The notes beneath the pieces were generated by a model. The model saw only the letters and a program-made list of their open reading frames with translations. It was not told the origin of the DNA and did no database searches. Both the position numbers and the translations under genes were made by a program. From Leptidea sinapis (lineage: Eukaryota; Arthropoda; Insecta; Lepidoptera; Pieridae), in contig NC_066267.1 in the NCBI RefSeq assembly GCF_905404315.1, positions 5,284,501 to 5,348,500 on the forward strand: a stretch of 64,000 bases of DNA, written 5' to 3'. Below are positions 58,601 to 63,876 of this stretch, one piece after another (the stretch's first letter is position 1; each line of letters begins with the position of its first letter).

Positions 58601-60446
58601 TGACACTCGAGTCCGACATATTACGCCCCGTTCCGGAGCGTAAATACGTAAATGTATTTCCTACTCTCAAAAAAAAAAATCGTTCCTGGGCACCAATGGC
58701 ATCTTTCCAATCTTACTGACTAACTGACACCAATTGACACCAATTGACACGAGAGTGGGTCAGGAATTGGAAATAATACTCCGCTTATAATTTATTTAAG
58801 CTGCGTAATGTCAACAAGTAACAACTGCCAATAAAATTCTCTTGTTATTAGCGTATAGAAATGTATTTTATTAATTTAATATAGGGGACAAGTTGGACGC
58901 TATCTAGGCCACGTTACGATACAAACATTGCTGGTGTCTTTCATCATATTGGGTAAGTTATAGTTCAGAATTTATATACGGCTATCTTGAAAAAACAATG
59001 CAACAAATAAATGAAGTCTTTATTTTGTTTTATGGAAGAGGAGGACAAACGAGCTTAAGGGTGTCCTGGTTTTAAGTGATCACCGCCGCGCCGTCCACAT
59101 TCTCTCGCGCATCACCAGAGGAATCACAGGAGCCTTTAAGGAAGGAAGAAACTTTTTCTTTCTAATAGAACCATAAAAGCAGACTATGAAATCTGGCGGG
59201 GAGCATAAAAATTAAAAATTATTCGTTTTTTTTATTGAAAATATGTTATGTTAAAATTTAACACTGAATTAAAGATTTACAACAAAGGGATACGTTTTTC
59301 ATTAATTATTAAATATGAATAATTAATAATACATTTAATGAAAATGATATTGTTATGACGTGACTTTATATAATTTTTTTAAAACGAATTTATTCTATAA
59401 TAATTATTAATAATAGAAAAATAATAACACATATCTTGTAGAGTAGGTACCTCTATTTGCATATCCCCAAAATAACTCTACAATTATTACGAATAAATTA
59501 TATTGATTATGTCCAGTGGCCTAGCGTGGTGGGGCCTCGTGTAAAAAATTGCTTGGTTACCTTATGAAGGGTAAAGATTTCTCACAAAAGAAAAAAAAAT
59601 ATTTGCATAAAATTAAAGGAAATATTAATTCATCATAATTATCTGTCACTTTTTCCAAAAATTTTACAAACAATTCAAATTACATATACACTCTCCTTGC
59701 CTTTTTTCAGCAAGCAGCAATAGTTTTTATTAATTTATGCTACAGTGCTCCTAAATTAATAATGCGCATACAGTTCTTCGCTAATGGGCGTATTCCCGGA
59801 AACACCCGAATCATTCAATCGTAAGAGCCCTAAACAATGCACTTGCATTTTGCACCTTGTGCGAAAGAAATAGGAGTCAAATCATGTGTTCACAATACGA
59901 AAACAAATCGGGCGGTCGGCTGTGCTACTGGTATCCGGTCAGTCAGTCGTCTTTATCTTTAAGTATTGGTGCCGACTGCTCGTGTTCAGTCTATGTGGAT
60001 AATTATATAGAGCTCCTATTTCACACCCCTCTTGTTATTATTATTGTAATATAATTCTACTAAATTATGCATTTTACCACTCTATATAGATATCGTCTCC
60101 CGACGGTCGGGAAAAACGACCGTTGCCGAAAAGTGGCGAAGATCTGTATGCGCATTATTAATTTGGGAGTACTGTACGCCCCTAATTATGTCTTCTATAC
60201 CAAATAATCAACGTCCTTGCAATGATATTATAGTATAAATATCATTGCGTCCTTCTAACACATTAACTTTCGTTAATAATAATTATGTTTGTTATGATTT
60301 TAGTGCAGTCGGTATAAATAAATGGAACATTAGGTTAAAGTCTCATGGATAAGTAAAATAATAATTGAATAACACTCAGAATCCACAGTAGGCATATAAC
60401 TTACCTTTGAATTAATATTCGCGCCATTCAGTTGTTTCTGTTCCAT
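25605..60446 (-). CDS. Organic cation transporter-like MFS protein; exon 2 split by a LINE
   Basis: Exons in transcript order: 60405-60446, exon 2 (42063-41877 continued at 38188-38152 around a LINE), 37046-37223, 35605-35734, 33853-33981, 33065-33257, 31508-31613, 30413-30645, 29091-29170, 26390-26565, 25605-25763. With the LINE and one target copy left out, phases agree throughout and give about 549 aa, typical of the SLC22/Orct family of membrane transporters for organic ions; substrate unknown. Seen: the large loop after TM1 with Cys residues and NLT/NWT sites (exons 2-3), MFS motif GWMADRYGR (about 178-186), PESARWL after TM6, LLDRLGR in the second half, PETKG near the end. Exon 1 (14 codons, ATG at 60446) fits by phase and donor but has no conserved residues. 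The TAA at 25605 overlaps a good donor (GGGTAAGT), so further 3' exons are possible. As it stands, translation would stop three codons into the LINE. Confidence 0.86.
26098..26200 (+). mobile_element. CR1-type LINE 3' tail with poly(A)
   Basis: 'gtgatcacttaacaccaggt' and 'cgtttgtcctcctattccat' followed by an 18-A run (26185-26202). In the transporter's last intron. Confidence 0.7.
26650..26950 (-). repeat. Dispersed repeat C, near full length
   Basis: 'aggatgccggccagattatg' to 'tctcttattgtcattaaaaa', same layout as 14414-14697. Confidence 0.75.
27411..28731 (+). mobile_element. hAT element, internally deleted
   Basis: 1321 bp with TAGGGATGGCGAT at the left and ATCGCCATCCCTA at the right. 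8-bp flanks differ at one position (ACACACAG at 27403-27410, ACATACAG at 28732-28739), as expected of a hAT target duplication. Subterminal regions are dense in 'aatcgat' motifs. It retains only the C-terminal part of a transposase. Confidence 0.88.
27560..28078 (+). pseudogene. hAT transposase C-terminus
   Basis: 'ATILDPRFK' (near 27570) then a frame ending at 28078 with VGSSVPCERLFSIAGNIATD and RLDPSRLDRLLFLKS: the end of the catalytic fold and the dimerisation region of ZBED-like hAT transposases. The zinc finger and most of the catalytic domain are missing. Confidence 0.85.
29752..29783. repeat. Hairpin-forming inverted repeat
   Basis: CAATGACGTTCTAT and ATAGAACGTCATTG with a 4-nt loop; flanked on both sides by 'atagggag'. 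It lies 17 bp from the TIR element at 29801. Confidence 0.7.
29801..30279. mobile_element. TIR element (non-autonomous), family unknown
   Basis: The left end GGGTGTGTTCCGATATACAC and the right end (reading inward GGGTATGTTCCGATATGCAC) continue to match through 'ctgtacagt' for about 40 bp. A 3-bp TCG may be the target duplication. No transposase. In the transporter intron between exons 8 and 9. Confidence 0.75.
30793..31361. mobile_element. TIR element (MITE), family unknown
   Basis: TTATTACACTTCATTGAATT at the left and, reading inward, AATTACACTTCACTGAATTT at the right; repeated 'ctaaattcag' motifs occur near both ends. No coding. In the transporter intron between exons 7 and 8. Confidence 0.65.
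31775..32125. repeat. Dispersed repeat B, longest copy
   Basis: Joins the segment shared with 12020-12205 to the segment shared with 24200-24420, showing that these are parts of one unit. Confidence 0.6.
32150..32825 (-). pseudogene. RNase H-bearing LINE fragment
   Basis: Minus-strand pieces resemble the end of an RNase H domain and following C-terminus: a 'WVPGHAGIEGS' stretch near 32620, 'NADELASFGA' (frame 32498-32824) and 'AAHEALGLTRENLRIPTRTL' (frame 32326-32580). Frames are broken; only a relic. Not the same copy as 38198-41876. Confidence 0.55.
34080..34230 (-). pseudogene. CR1-type LINE relic
   Basis: Minus frame shows 'LLSFDRKQRKAARIIDDQVI', matching the motif that precedes the 'RRDVASLCVFYRIYHGE' block in this LINE family. 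Short and isolated. Confidence 0.5.
34408..34765 (+). repeat. Dispersed repeat E, copy 3
   Basis: ACTAGCTGACCCGGCAAACG to '…ttagtatagat', with an expanded 'caaa' run at 34712-34737. In the transporter intron between exons 4 and 5. Confidence 0.78.
34964..35534. mobile_element. TIR element with nested inverted repeats
   Basis: GTGGTCACAC…TACGAGTATTTT at the left is mirrored at the right. A second, inner inverted pair ('gctacagacgag' near 35022 and 'ctcgtctatagt' near 35181) lies inside. No coding. Confidence 0.6.
35855..36150 (+). repeat. Dispersed repeat C copy
   Basis: 'ataagggacgagacgacaag' to 'taatctagccagcattctg'. Confidence 0.72.
36151..36689. other. Transporter intron 3 remainder
   Basis: AT-rich; no named repeat or gene seen. 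Confidence 0.35.
36690..37018 (+). mobile_element. CR1-type LINE 3' end
   Basis: Decayed copy of the pol C-terminus plus tail ('cactttataaattaggatat'-like region, 'cttccttaaaggccggcaat', 'caattaacaccaggtgacct'). Ends 28 bp left of exon 3 of the transporter. Confidence 0.7.
37224..37860. other. Transporter intron 2, left part
   Basis: 'cagttagtgatggggctcct' (37277-) resembles 33316-33420 ('cagttagtgctggggctgct'), a minor shared repeat. Otherwise AT-rich and unassigned. Confidence 0.4.
37870..38110 (-). mobile_element. CR1-type LINE fragment
   Basis: Minus strand: 'AAEFHLRTTRHKLGYHP', 'FLPRTTKLWNELPCAVLPGR' and 'YDMGT', the same pol C-terminus as at 2424-2774, truncated at both ends. 41 bp from the distal half of exon 2. 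Confidence 0.75.
38198..41876 (-). mobile_element. RNase H-bearing non-LTR retrotransposon inserted in transporter exon 2
   Basis: 3679 bp flanked by a perfect 9-bp duplication TGCACCAGT (38189-38197 and 41877-41885). Its 3' end on the minus strand is a short 'ataacctataacctata' tandem rather than poly(A), as in I/LOA-like LINEs. It is 5'-truncated close to the start of the endonuclease. Domain order endonuclease, RT, RNase H, then a C-terminal CCHC-like region (PLCRACTEADETAAHVILEC) suggests the I/LOA/R1 group; I cannot pick the clade. Confidence 0.93.
38278..41876 (-). pseudogene. ORF2 of the exon-2 LINE (endonuclease-RT-RNase H), frameshifted
   Basis: Endonuclease: frame 41339-41881 with LALIQEPWVRRGRI and VAADCNAHHPLWG, continuing in another frame to a SDH-like end near 41250. 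Linker and fingers: frame 40158-40958 with SAGPDGIFPALLQWG and PISLTSFTLKTLERL. Palm and beyond: frame 38278-40149 with DIEGAFDKT, KGCPQGGVISPLLWNLVVND, catalytic VGYADD, then RNase H (FTDGSKTRSGTGYGVF … AECMGIIEA … LSDSKSVL … HSNSRGNDAADELARRG). Breaks near 41340, 41025 and 40150-40195 make it non-functional as read, yet domains are well conserved, so the copy is not very old. Confidence 0.9.
42064..42279. other. Transporter intron 1, left rim
   Basis: AT-rich sequence between the exon 2 acceptor and the Gypsy terminal repeat; nothing recognised. Confidence 0.5.
42797..45671 (-). pseudogene. Gypsy pol, multiply broken
   Basis: Protease end: 45453-45671 (IIGLDFLRNHQCTIDMKYGV). RT start: 44940-45125 (VEDMIRDMKENGVIEPSSSS, WCSPVVLVKKKDG). 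RT/RNase H: 44107-44610 (LSLKKCSFFQRQMNYLGHVI, RAFLGLCSYYGRFMKGFSD, FIVDTDASNTGIGGVLSQ). Integrase: 43193-43555 (CRKCTSCASVKGP, VSLDMAEPFPVTKAGNRYIM) and 42797-43138 (RHSDQGRNFES, TTPYHPQSDGMVERLNQTLE). The catalytic RT YxDD region (about 44640-44930) is broken by stops. Clade within Ty3/Gypsy not resolved. Confidence 0.88.
45962..46679 (-). pseudogene. Gypsy gag, with Zn knuckle and charged tandem repeat
   Basis: A CX2CX4HX4C zinc knuckle (CFGCGERGHIRSTC) is in frame 45962-46201. Upstream (46310-46540) about seven imperfect repeats of an EEQARRQ-type heptad predict a charged coiled coil; several repeat arginine codons CGA/CGC-CGA have become TGA stops. The gag start probably lies at the ATG near 58708, on the far side of the Jockey insertion. 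High GC here produces long chance frames on the opposite strand. Confidence 0.8.
47023..47257 (+). repeat. BEL/Pao 5' LTR
   Basis: 235 bp, TGTACGGTCAACAGC … AACCACCGTACA, short inverted ends TGTACGG/CCGTACA. Contains eight ACCA tetramers. Identical to 55909-56143 as read. Confidence 0.95.
47258..47895 (+). repeat. Tandem array in BEL/Pao leader (about ten ~62-bp units)
   Basis: Each unit reads 'ttgtggtccttcggcctttt', then 'gttaaccagtgacaaa', a run of 7-12 T, then 'aaccattccaaggaca'. Units start near 47258, 47320, 47382, 47445, 47507, 47571, 47635, 47699, 47765 and 47827, followed by a diverged half unit. T-run length and single bases vary. The first unit abuts the LTR, and its 'tggtccttcggcc' lies where a primer-binding site is expected. 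Confidence 0.92.
48158..55780 (+). CDS. BEL/Pao Gag-Pol-Env polyprotein, single frame, 2540 codons
   Basis: ATG at 48158 in 'aaccatgg', stop at 55778-55780. Gag (1-~590) has a DUF1759-like core (about 245-430; PTFSGNYQDWICFKDLF) and Cys/His clusters (about 475-540). Protease (DUF1758-like) has its aspartate at 601, in an unusual ALIDPCAESS rather than D-S/T-G. RT has YMDD at 1000-1003; RNase H follows (LHGFCDSSQNAYA, YGWSDSTAVLGWL). Integrase has an H/C zinc region near 1490-1530 and D1554, D1620, E1673, then a DUF5641-like C-terminus. From about 1885 an envelope-like part: hydrophobic segment (about 1888-1906), polybasic site ending at 2004 followed by a hydrophobic GLINAVGN-type segment, heptad-rich region, Cys-rich region, anchor (about 2427-2449) and basic tail. 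The env layout recalls the baculovirus F/errantivirus fusion family; that is inference. No stop separates pol from env. Confidence 0.95.
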   Translation: MEALLTTQNQIMSAINTQCVNFKKDGPERKTPAYIEKRLNALDSYWSEFQTNHTRLCAEFEDPNHRYFAENHYQRTKDFYQEVRNMISNYVTSDPSKPLLRPATPLSQGSDRRDIFSPAQEGPSFSFPAPKLSNQGNSSRVEEMLRKQKSNFKALSRTIEAVDLESCSDRWEFEDILRTIQSRWSVIDSLHWDIDSEGLLDNEEYETAFAEMEKKYNTMKKAVNRQMWSSSYRERSTPQMDIPTFSGNYQDWICFKDLFSETIHHNKSLPNAQKMQFLKSKLRGEAEKLVHHLRINSENYEVCWDILNQRYHNTRLIFNSHIQLLLTMPTIQHQSAAVIKRLHDTTNECLNSIKAMGIDISNWDPLIVYILCQKLDTETHNDYIVSLKNPKELPTLLDFLKFLEIKFTSLESSRRKQDFNKSNSSQVHQNQYQKPWAEKHTNNHLHNFMNRNFKPRPAVINHVNTKPVHIAPQRKCILCKTCCHELFKCKQFLESAPLNRLKVIESNKLCKNCLINHYDKECSSEKTCRFCNQQHNTLLHNALVTFAPSTSRNTEIERSPRRSNICVTNAPQETMPKLLATAKVNIMSMDGCHHTMRALIDPCAESSLITENAAQLLGLPRIKRHCVVVGVGAKANNSKGVAQLSVSSLHNNFTFKTEAYVMKHVVGNLPHETLEKPAWPYLQKLPLADPEFYKSRPIDLILSVEVYELIILPGLIRNGTSLPIAQNTKLGWILSGTIKPNQTYCNVVMVDLQDIQRFWEIEDISDNSVNITDEDNHCLHHYQQHTTRKPDGRYVVRLPLKPEITEKLGESKTKAVAQFRQLERRFCKNKIIEQNYKQFIHEYINLNHMKKCNSNPILQCYLPHHCVIRTDSTTTATRVVFNASAKTSTGLSLNDLMYSGPNLQEDLFTLILKWRQYQIAFTADIEKMFRFIDVHDDDQPLQKIVWRDSEKQPLEEYQLTTVTYGTKAAPFLAMMTLKRLAKDEGHRYPEAAEVLATRLYMDDLLHGHHDLQSARRLISDLINLLKLGGFNLRKWSSNQPDVLPDNQLPCEDQAYVFKYQESTKALGLKWHPDEDYFTFQLNSEPVSKLTKRSLLSNISKIFDPLGWLSPVTTKLKLLFQEVWLLNLLWDDELPADINTKWKTIEADITKISHITIPRWLQSSKNDTIELHGFCDSSQNAYACVVYCRVNNITSNQSSVVLVASKSRLVPVKKNVSLPRLELCAAVLLTKVMKITCKCLSDYNIKIYGWSDSTAVLGWLNGDPCKWKPFVANRVKQVIDIIPSSSWHYVSTKDNPADCASRGITTEQLINHSMWWIGPHWLRSFEESKLTNKLYTTCEELKKPLLNINVNTIKYQNKVIDSIISRYSDFTRASRVLAWVLRFTPKSFNTNKTNYLTILEIRKAKNLIIRHIQQVEFLEDIQYIKNHNQPNPKSKLLKLKPFIDNQGLLRVGGRLTNAKIEDSMKHPCILPHNHLLTDMIIDHAHKMTFHGGPRLTLAWLRQEYWILGGNNAVKKRLRRCVLCRRHDPLKHDQLMGDLPPARINRTRPFYHLGVDFTGFVDVKSAKGRSVRCTKGYVAVFVCMATKAVHLELVSDLTASAFLAALRRLAARRGSPGHIYSDNGTNFIKANRVLQEEIVNLKTILNDQFYAEIAEMSIEWHFNAPSWPSAGGLWEAAVKSLKYHLKRVIGEQKLTYEEFSTLLAQLEGCLNSRPLCPLSEDVEDLDCLTPSHFLSSGPTLTIVESEHDLRTRWQLVQKIYQDVWKRWRAEYLTQLNARSKWRRSQPNLNVGGIVIIHDANLPPGKWALGRIVQLHPGQDGLVRVVSVKTKNGIMKRPVVKLSLLPINHSNDEDSNQIHETTDHNQPKHQSNDDLPKPKRRARRGIVNLFTMALMLFTFLFSPATCAYNAINFNDSQSLYLDKISTMRLVQDEWKLVVYYDLKPYWQGSKLLSKYIDHMEYICKESSVRNHCESILIQLQHSYTELSHYNNILSTQQFPRGHARRRRGLINAVGNVAHALFGVLDDQFAKQYIQDIDLIRENQNHLAALWKNQTSVIEAEYNVLKRMQGSIDKQYKIFTHYLNQLKNATNDVKSQLKDVENNNEFLLCAMAANSLESNLKNVQDVLLDTVSEVYFGKFNIHLLKPDQLLEELNIISGRLSNDLSLPIENTHTELTKMYHLLKVRAKMLNDYFIFEIRIPLVSRDHYQVYKIYPVPRRNGKTMVTLVPVSDYIAINLRRDSFMTISHLELNNCLHLDTETQLCPLEKPISHMRHDDVMCSKDQETKQCRTKTAKCLDWWSQLSEVNTYFFFCCDSYPVRIICGEQMFSNHLNNSGIIRLGPDCVLKGQDITIYARRLQNNTLTIQTDIPAIDIHPINHIFNQNKTFVSLISEPASVMGGYDQELDDIGAKIKQMNSESGLKGGISYHDVHHYVAIYVVAGVLVAGAAAYAVRRWCPRRSRRQDSSAPPAPAAAGAGPAASHPPRPEPRGLTNAAFVYSVSDQCVSVVNHGQSSASKNSDKCSDEVKDQSTSPVVHRHNFSDYCG
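55909..56143 (+). repeat. BEL/Pao 3' LTR
   Basis: 235 bp, identical as read to the 5' LTR. The upstream 'tctctcgcggtggcagca' is a poor polypurine tract, so the plus-strand primer site is uncertain. Confidence 0.95.
58790..59742. other. Transporter intron 1, right part
   Basis: AT-rich; contains a CR1-type tail (59035-59160). Nothing else recognised. Confidence 0.45.
59035..59160 (-). mobile_element. CR1-type LINE 3' tail
   Basis: 'gaggaggacaaacgagctta…agtgatcaccgccgcgccgt…accagaggaatcacaggagc', the reverse complement of the tail at 2720-2833. Confidence 0.7.
59743..60174. mobile_element. TIR element (hAT-like ends), 230 bp inside exon 1 donor
   Basis: CAGTGCTCCTAAATTAATAA at the left and, inward from the right, CAGTACTCCCAAATTAATAA; matches continue through 'tgcgcatacag'. 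About 31-bp TIRs, 432 bp in all, no transposase; no clear 8-bp duplication. A second palindrome, 'tcccgacggtcggga', lies inside. Confidence 0.75.
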
Positions 60447-61093
60447 TCTCAGTTAAGATTTGTAAATAATCAATAATTTTATTTGTATTAAAAGCAAAAA
60501 AAAAAGTTTCAGAGATTATAACCTACTACTGTCTACCATATTATGTGATTTATACTGAAGTTATCAATACCAAAGCTATCTGGTTATGATGTTATGTTTA
60601 ATTAGATAACATTCATTTGTATACTGATAGCAATAAGGAAACATTTTCGTGACGAGAAGAACAAACTTCAATGGGTAAATATCTGCTAATTAGAACTGTT
60701 CAAAAATTAAAAATTGTAATATGTTTATCGTTAATGGGTGGTAGATTTTGACTTTCAATAAGTGATTATAAATCCTATTTTGAATAAAAATATTTGAATT
60801 TGAATGCTTAACGTCCCTTATAATCGATTTTGATTCTGTTAGATCAGTTGGATATGGGTGATATGTCATTTCGGATGTCGCCACTAGATGGCGCTATACA
60901 AAATTATCAGATCAAAACTTGGTCCAACACTGTATTTACTTATATTTTTTAATTTTATAAGGGTACTTTTAGCTTTCAAAATTCAAGTTTGTTCAAGTTT
61001 TCACCATCTCATCTATCTATTTATATGTATATAATGAGGCACAATCAACACGGGATCGGCAATTAAAGCTAAGCAAATATATTAGATGACAAC
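60447..61093. promoter_or_regulatory. Upstream region of the transporter
   Basis: The promoter and 5'UTR of the minus-strand transporter should lie here if exon 1 is right. I see no clear core promoter motif. 60720-60800 has AT-rich repeat-like sequence. Confidence 0.35.
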
Positions 61094-61970
61094 GTAGACT
61101 CGTCTTACGGCCTTTCCCAATATTCAGTCTATCTCTTACTTGAGATAGAAATCGTAACTATCGATGACTTTTCTGTACCAATAAACTCACCTTGTCCGTA
61201 CACGCTTTTTTTTCGAGAGGAGTAAAATACATTTACGTATTGAAGACCCCGAAACGGGGCCCATATGTCGGGCTCGGGTGTGAACACTCCCTACCGACTA
61301 AAAACCTCCTCTGTGCTGATAGCCCTGAAGACTTTTACAGCGAAGCCGGGCGGGGGCCTTGGAGGCCGAAAATGTAGCTCACAGGCGCGGGGCGTCTCGG
61401 AAGGAGACTCGAACCTCGGACCGCCTGCTCACTAGGCTGGATGGAGAGAAGATCACTAACGATCTAATATATCTGTTAGTCCAGTGGACTCTAGGTTTGA
61501 CGAGACTTCGCACTCGCCGGCGAGTGCGGTGATATATGTATGTGTGTGACTATTTGTGTGCAGTGTTATTGTAGGTGTGTGATTTGTGATGTGAGTGTGA
61601 GTGTGAGTGGTGTTAAACGATTACAGGACGAGGACTATCTCGTCGGGCTTCTATCAAAGTGTGTGAATCGTATTATATTAGGTTGTGGCCGCTGGAAATC
61701 GTCAAAGTGACGAGTGTCAGCGGTTTGATGTACACGGCCGCGCCTACGTCTTCGAGAGCGGTGTGGTTGGTTTGGTGTCGGTGATGGTGTTGGTGTCGCC
61801 TTCGCGATCGTAATATAGTCGTCCGGGTCGACTAGTGTCTGTCAATGTGACGATGTATAGCTTACCAGCTATAGAAGTTTGTATGGAAATTGCAATTCAC
61901 GCGTCCCAATATAAGGCTTCAGATTATTGACAGCCTGTAGATAGTATATTGGGAAAGGCCGTTAGTCTAT
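61094..61970. mobile_element. TIR element split by a Jockey fragment
   Basis: Left 'cgtcttacggcctttcccaa' and right (inward) 'agactaacggcctttcccaa' form inverted ends around 61206-61855. Without the Jockey fragment the element would be about 230 bp. Family unknown. Confidence 0.6.
61206..61855 (-). mobile_element. Jockey 3'-end fragment, same family as the intron 1 copy
   Basis: Reverse complement matches 57970-58668: 'ctcactctcacactcac'-type microsatellite, 'cgaggttcgagtctccttcc', 'gagacgccccgcg', '…aatgtattttactcctctcg' then an A run (T run at 61205-61214 on plus). 5'-truncated, no intact coding. Confidence 0.8.
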
Positions 61971-63030
61971 CGATGTCTGAAACTACTTTTTTAGGTTATA
62001 ATTTGAGATTTTTTTATCTATAACAACAAAAACTTGATTGAGTCATCAAAGCCTATAATCTAGACATTGTCGAAAATGAAAATTATTTGTTCACTTTGAT
62101 CTAAATATAGCACATAGGGAAGCGCTTATGAATGGAAAAGTTATACCTACCTACATGTTACCATTTGCCGACTTAAAATCACATCGGAAAACTAGAGCTT
62201 TAACAAGTGAAGAGAAGAGGCAAGAAACTCGTTACCAAATAAATATTTAGAGACTACAGTGATGCACAAAAATACGAAATCTATGGAGTAGGTAACTTTC
62301 GTAAGTTAAAAATAAAATAAAAAGGAAATAATTATTATTATAAAAACTCAAAAATATTTTAGTTTTGGCAACTCATACGAAAGCTACATTAGCAACTAAA
62401 CGGTCAAACGTCTCTTAAAATTAATTACATTACATTAATAAATACGGCGAGGAACGCGATGGCTGGTCCAATTTTTTATATAAGTTTGGGGCCGAATCAC
62501 TTAGATCTGGGAACGTATTGTGGCCTTTGCTAACGCTTAAGCGTATACCGAGAGAAATGAACAGCCCTAGCTGAAATGCAGCGGTATAAAAACGGAAGCG
62601 AATCTATTGTAACTGTAACCGATTTTGATTGACAAGTCGTAAACAGTCAGCCACGTTTGGAATTAGCTCCTTAGTATTTGGATCGCGCATTATACGCAAT
62701 GAAAGAACAGTAGCGTAACTCAGCGGTCTCCTTGAAATTTATACCTACGTCTGGGCGAAGCTAGGTGAGCTAGGGTTGGTACATACAAAAAGTAAAATTA
62801 CGGATTGTCGATGCGGACGGCGCGGCGCAGCTAATTTAACTCGGACAGCGACCAGTCTCGGTGGCAACCAATAGTTTTATCTCCCCAAAATTGCTTAACG
62901 GCTTTGTAAATAAAGTGTATGTGTGTGAGTGCGATTCGGGGGTTCCAGTTTGAAGTTAAAGTACTGTTGTATTACTGTTTTGTGTCATAGTTTAGGCTAG
63001 TTTTATTCTATGATTCCGCCTAGTATCCTT
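61971..63030. other. Unassigned
   Basis: No named repeat or plausible frame. A GC-richer patch at 62800-62960 ('gcggacggcgcggcgcagct') followed by 'taaataaagtgtatgtgtgt' could be an unrecognised 5'UTR or repeat. Confidence 0.3.
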
Positions 63031-63421
63031 AAGTCAGGCGTTTTCAACCTTTTGGTTTATACGGCATACTTTTCTTCATGAAAGTTTCACCGCACCCCAG
63101 TAAAAAAGAGCCAAGTGCGAGTCGGACTGGCGCGTAGAGGGTTTCGTATAGTATACCCATAATATGTATAACATAGCGGACAGCAGAGGCTTATTAATAG
63201 GGTCTCCTTCACACCTACGTACGTACGAAACCCTAAAAAGAAACGAAAATGAAAATATATGGTTAAAAATTTAATCTTCATTATTTAGTAAATGTAATGC
63301 TATTCCTGATTTTAAGTCAGCAATCGCAGCACACCTTAAAGTACACGCGGCACAATTGAAAATATACGCGGTACATATGAAAAATATACGCGGCACACCA
63401 GTTGAAAACGTCTGTCTTAAG
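63031..63421. mobile_element. TIR element with hAT-like ends
   Basis: Left 'cttaagtcaggcgttttcaa' and right (inward) 'cttaagacagacgttttcaa' form inverted ends. Near the right end 'aatatacgcgg' and variants repeat three times. Internal 'gagccaagtgcgagtcggac' may be a separate repeat. No transposase. Confidence 0.6.
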
Positions 63422-63876
63422 TACTTCATAGTAACTTGTTGAATGTTCGAAGTCCCTAGCACCGGTACCATCCTCGATCTATCATCCCCCCCCCCCCCCA
63501 TTTATTTCCCCATAAAATTACTTAATACCACATAGATAGGGATATAGAATGAAAGCTCGTTATATTAATTAGAATTTTATTTAGATTGATACAATATTCT
63601 TAAATTGACTTCTATCACAGTTCAACAACAACATTAACGTTAATAAGTCATTTTAAATCATTTTAAGACATGACACATGCCTAGGCAAGCATTGTACAGT
63701 AAATTTATTAAGTGATAGAGTTTTAAGAGTAAGAATATAAGTACCTACTATAATTTCATTGCTCTTTACATAACTTTTTAAAAGTTAGTCTTATTTAATA
63801 TTTTCTCTTCCTGCACAAGGCATAGACTTAACAAGCTAGTGTATAGACTTAACTTAACTTAGGGGGTTACCCCCTT
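63422..63876. other. Unassigned right-edge sequence
   Basis: AT-rich, with a 14-C run at 63486-63499. No gene or named repeat seen. Confidence 0.4.

Larger units (their letters stand above)
46680..58679 (+). mobile_element. Jockey-type LINE inserted in the Gypsy gag, itself split by BEL/Pao
   Basis: Parts: 46680-47022 and 56149-58679, ending in an A run. Perfect 12-bp duplication TCGTTCCTGGGC at 46668-46679 and 58680-58691. 5'-truncated: it starts inside the endonuclease. The 3'UTR (58135-58668) carries a 'catacata' microsatellite, and its tail matches, in reverse, 61206-61855. One frame pair encodes endonuclease and RT. Confidence 0.93.
42280..58789 (-). mobile_element. Ty3/Gypsy LTR element, decayed, split by nested insertions
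   Basis: Parts: 42280-46679 and 58692-58789. Candidate 3' LTR at 42280-42422 (plus-strand TGACACGAG … CGTGTCACA, containing an AATAAA on the minus strand). The first ~46 bp of that repeat recur at 58745-58789 (TGACACGAGAGTGGGTCA … ACTCCGCTTATA), so the 5' LTR survives only as a stub. Order on the minus strand is gag, protease, RT/RNase H, integrase. No target duplication can be found because the right end is truncated. Confidence 0.85.
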
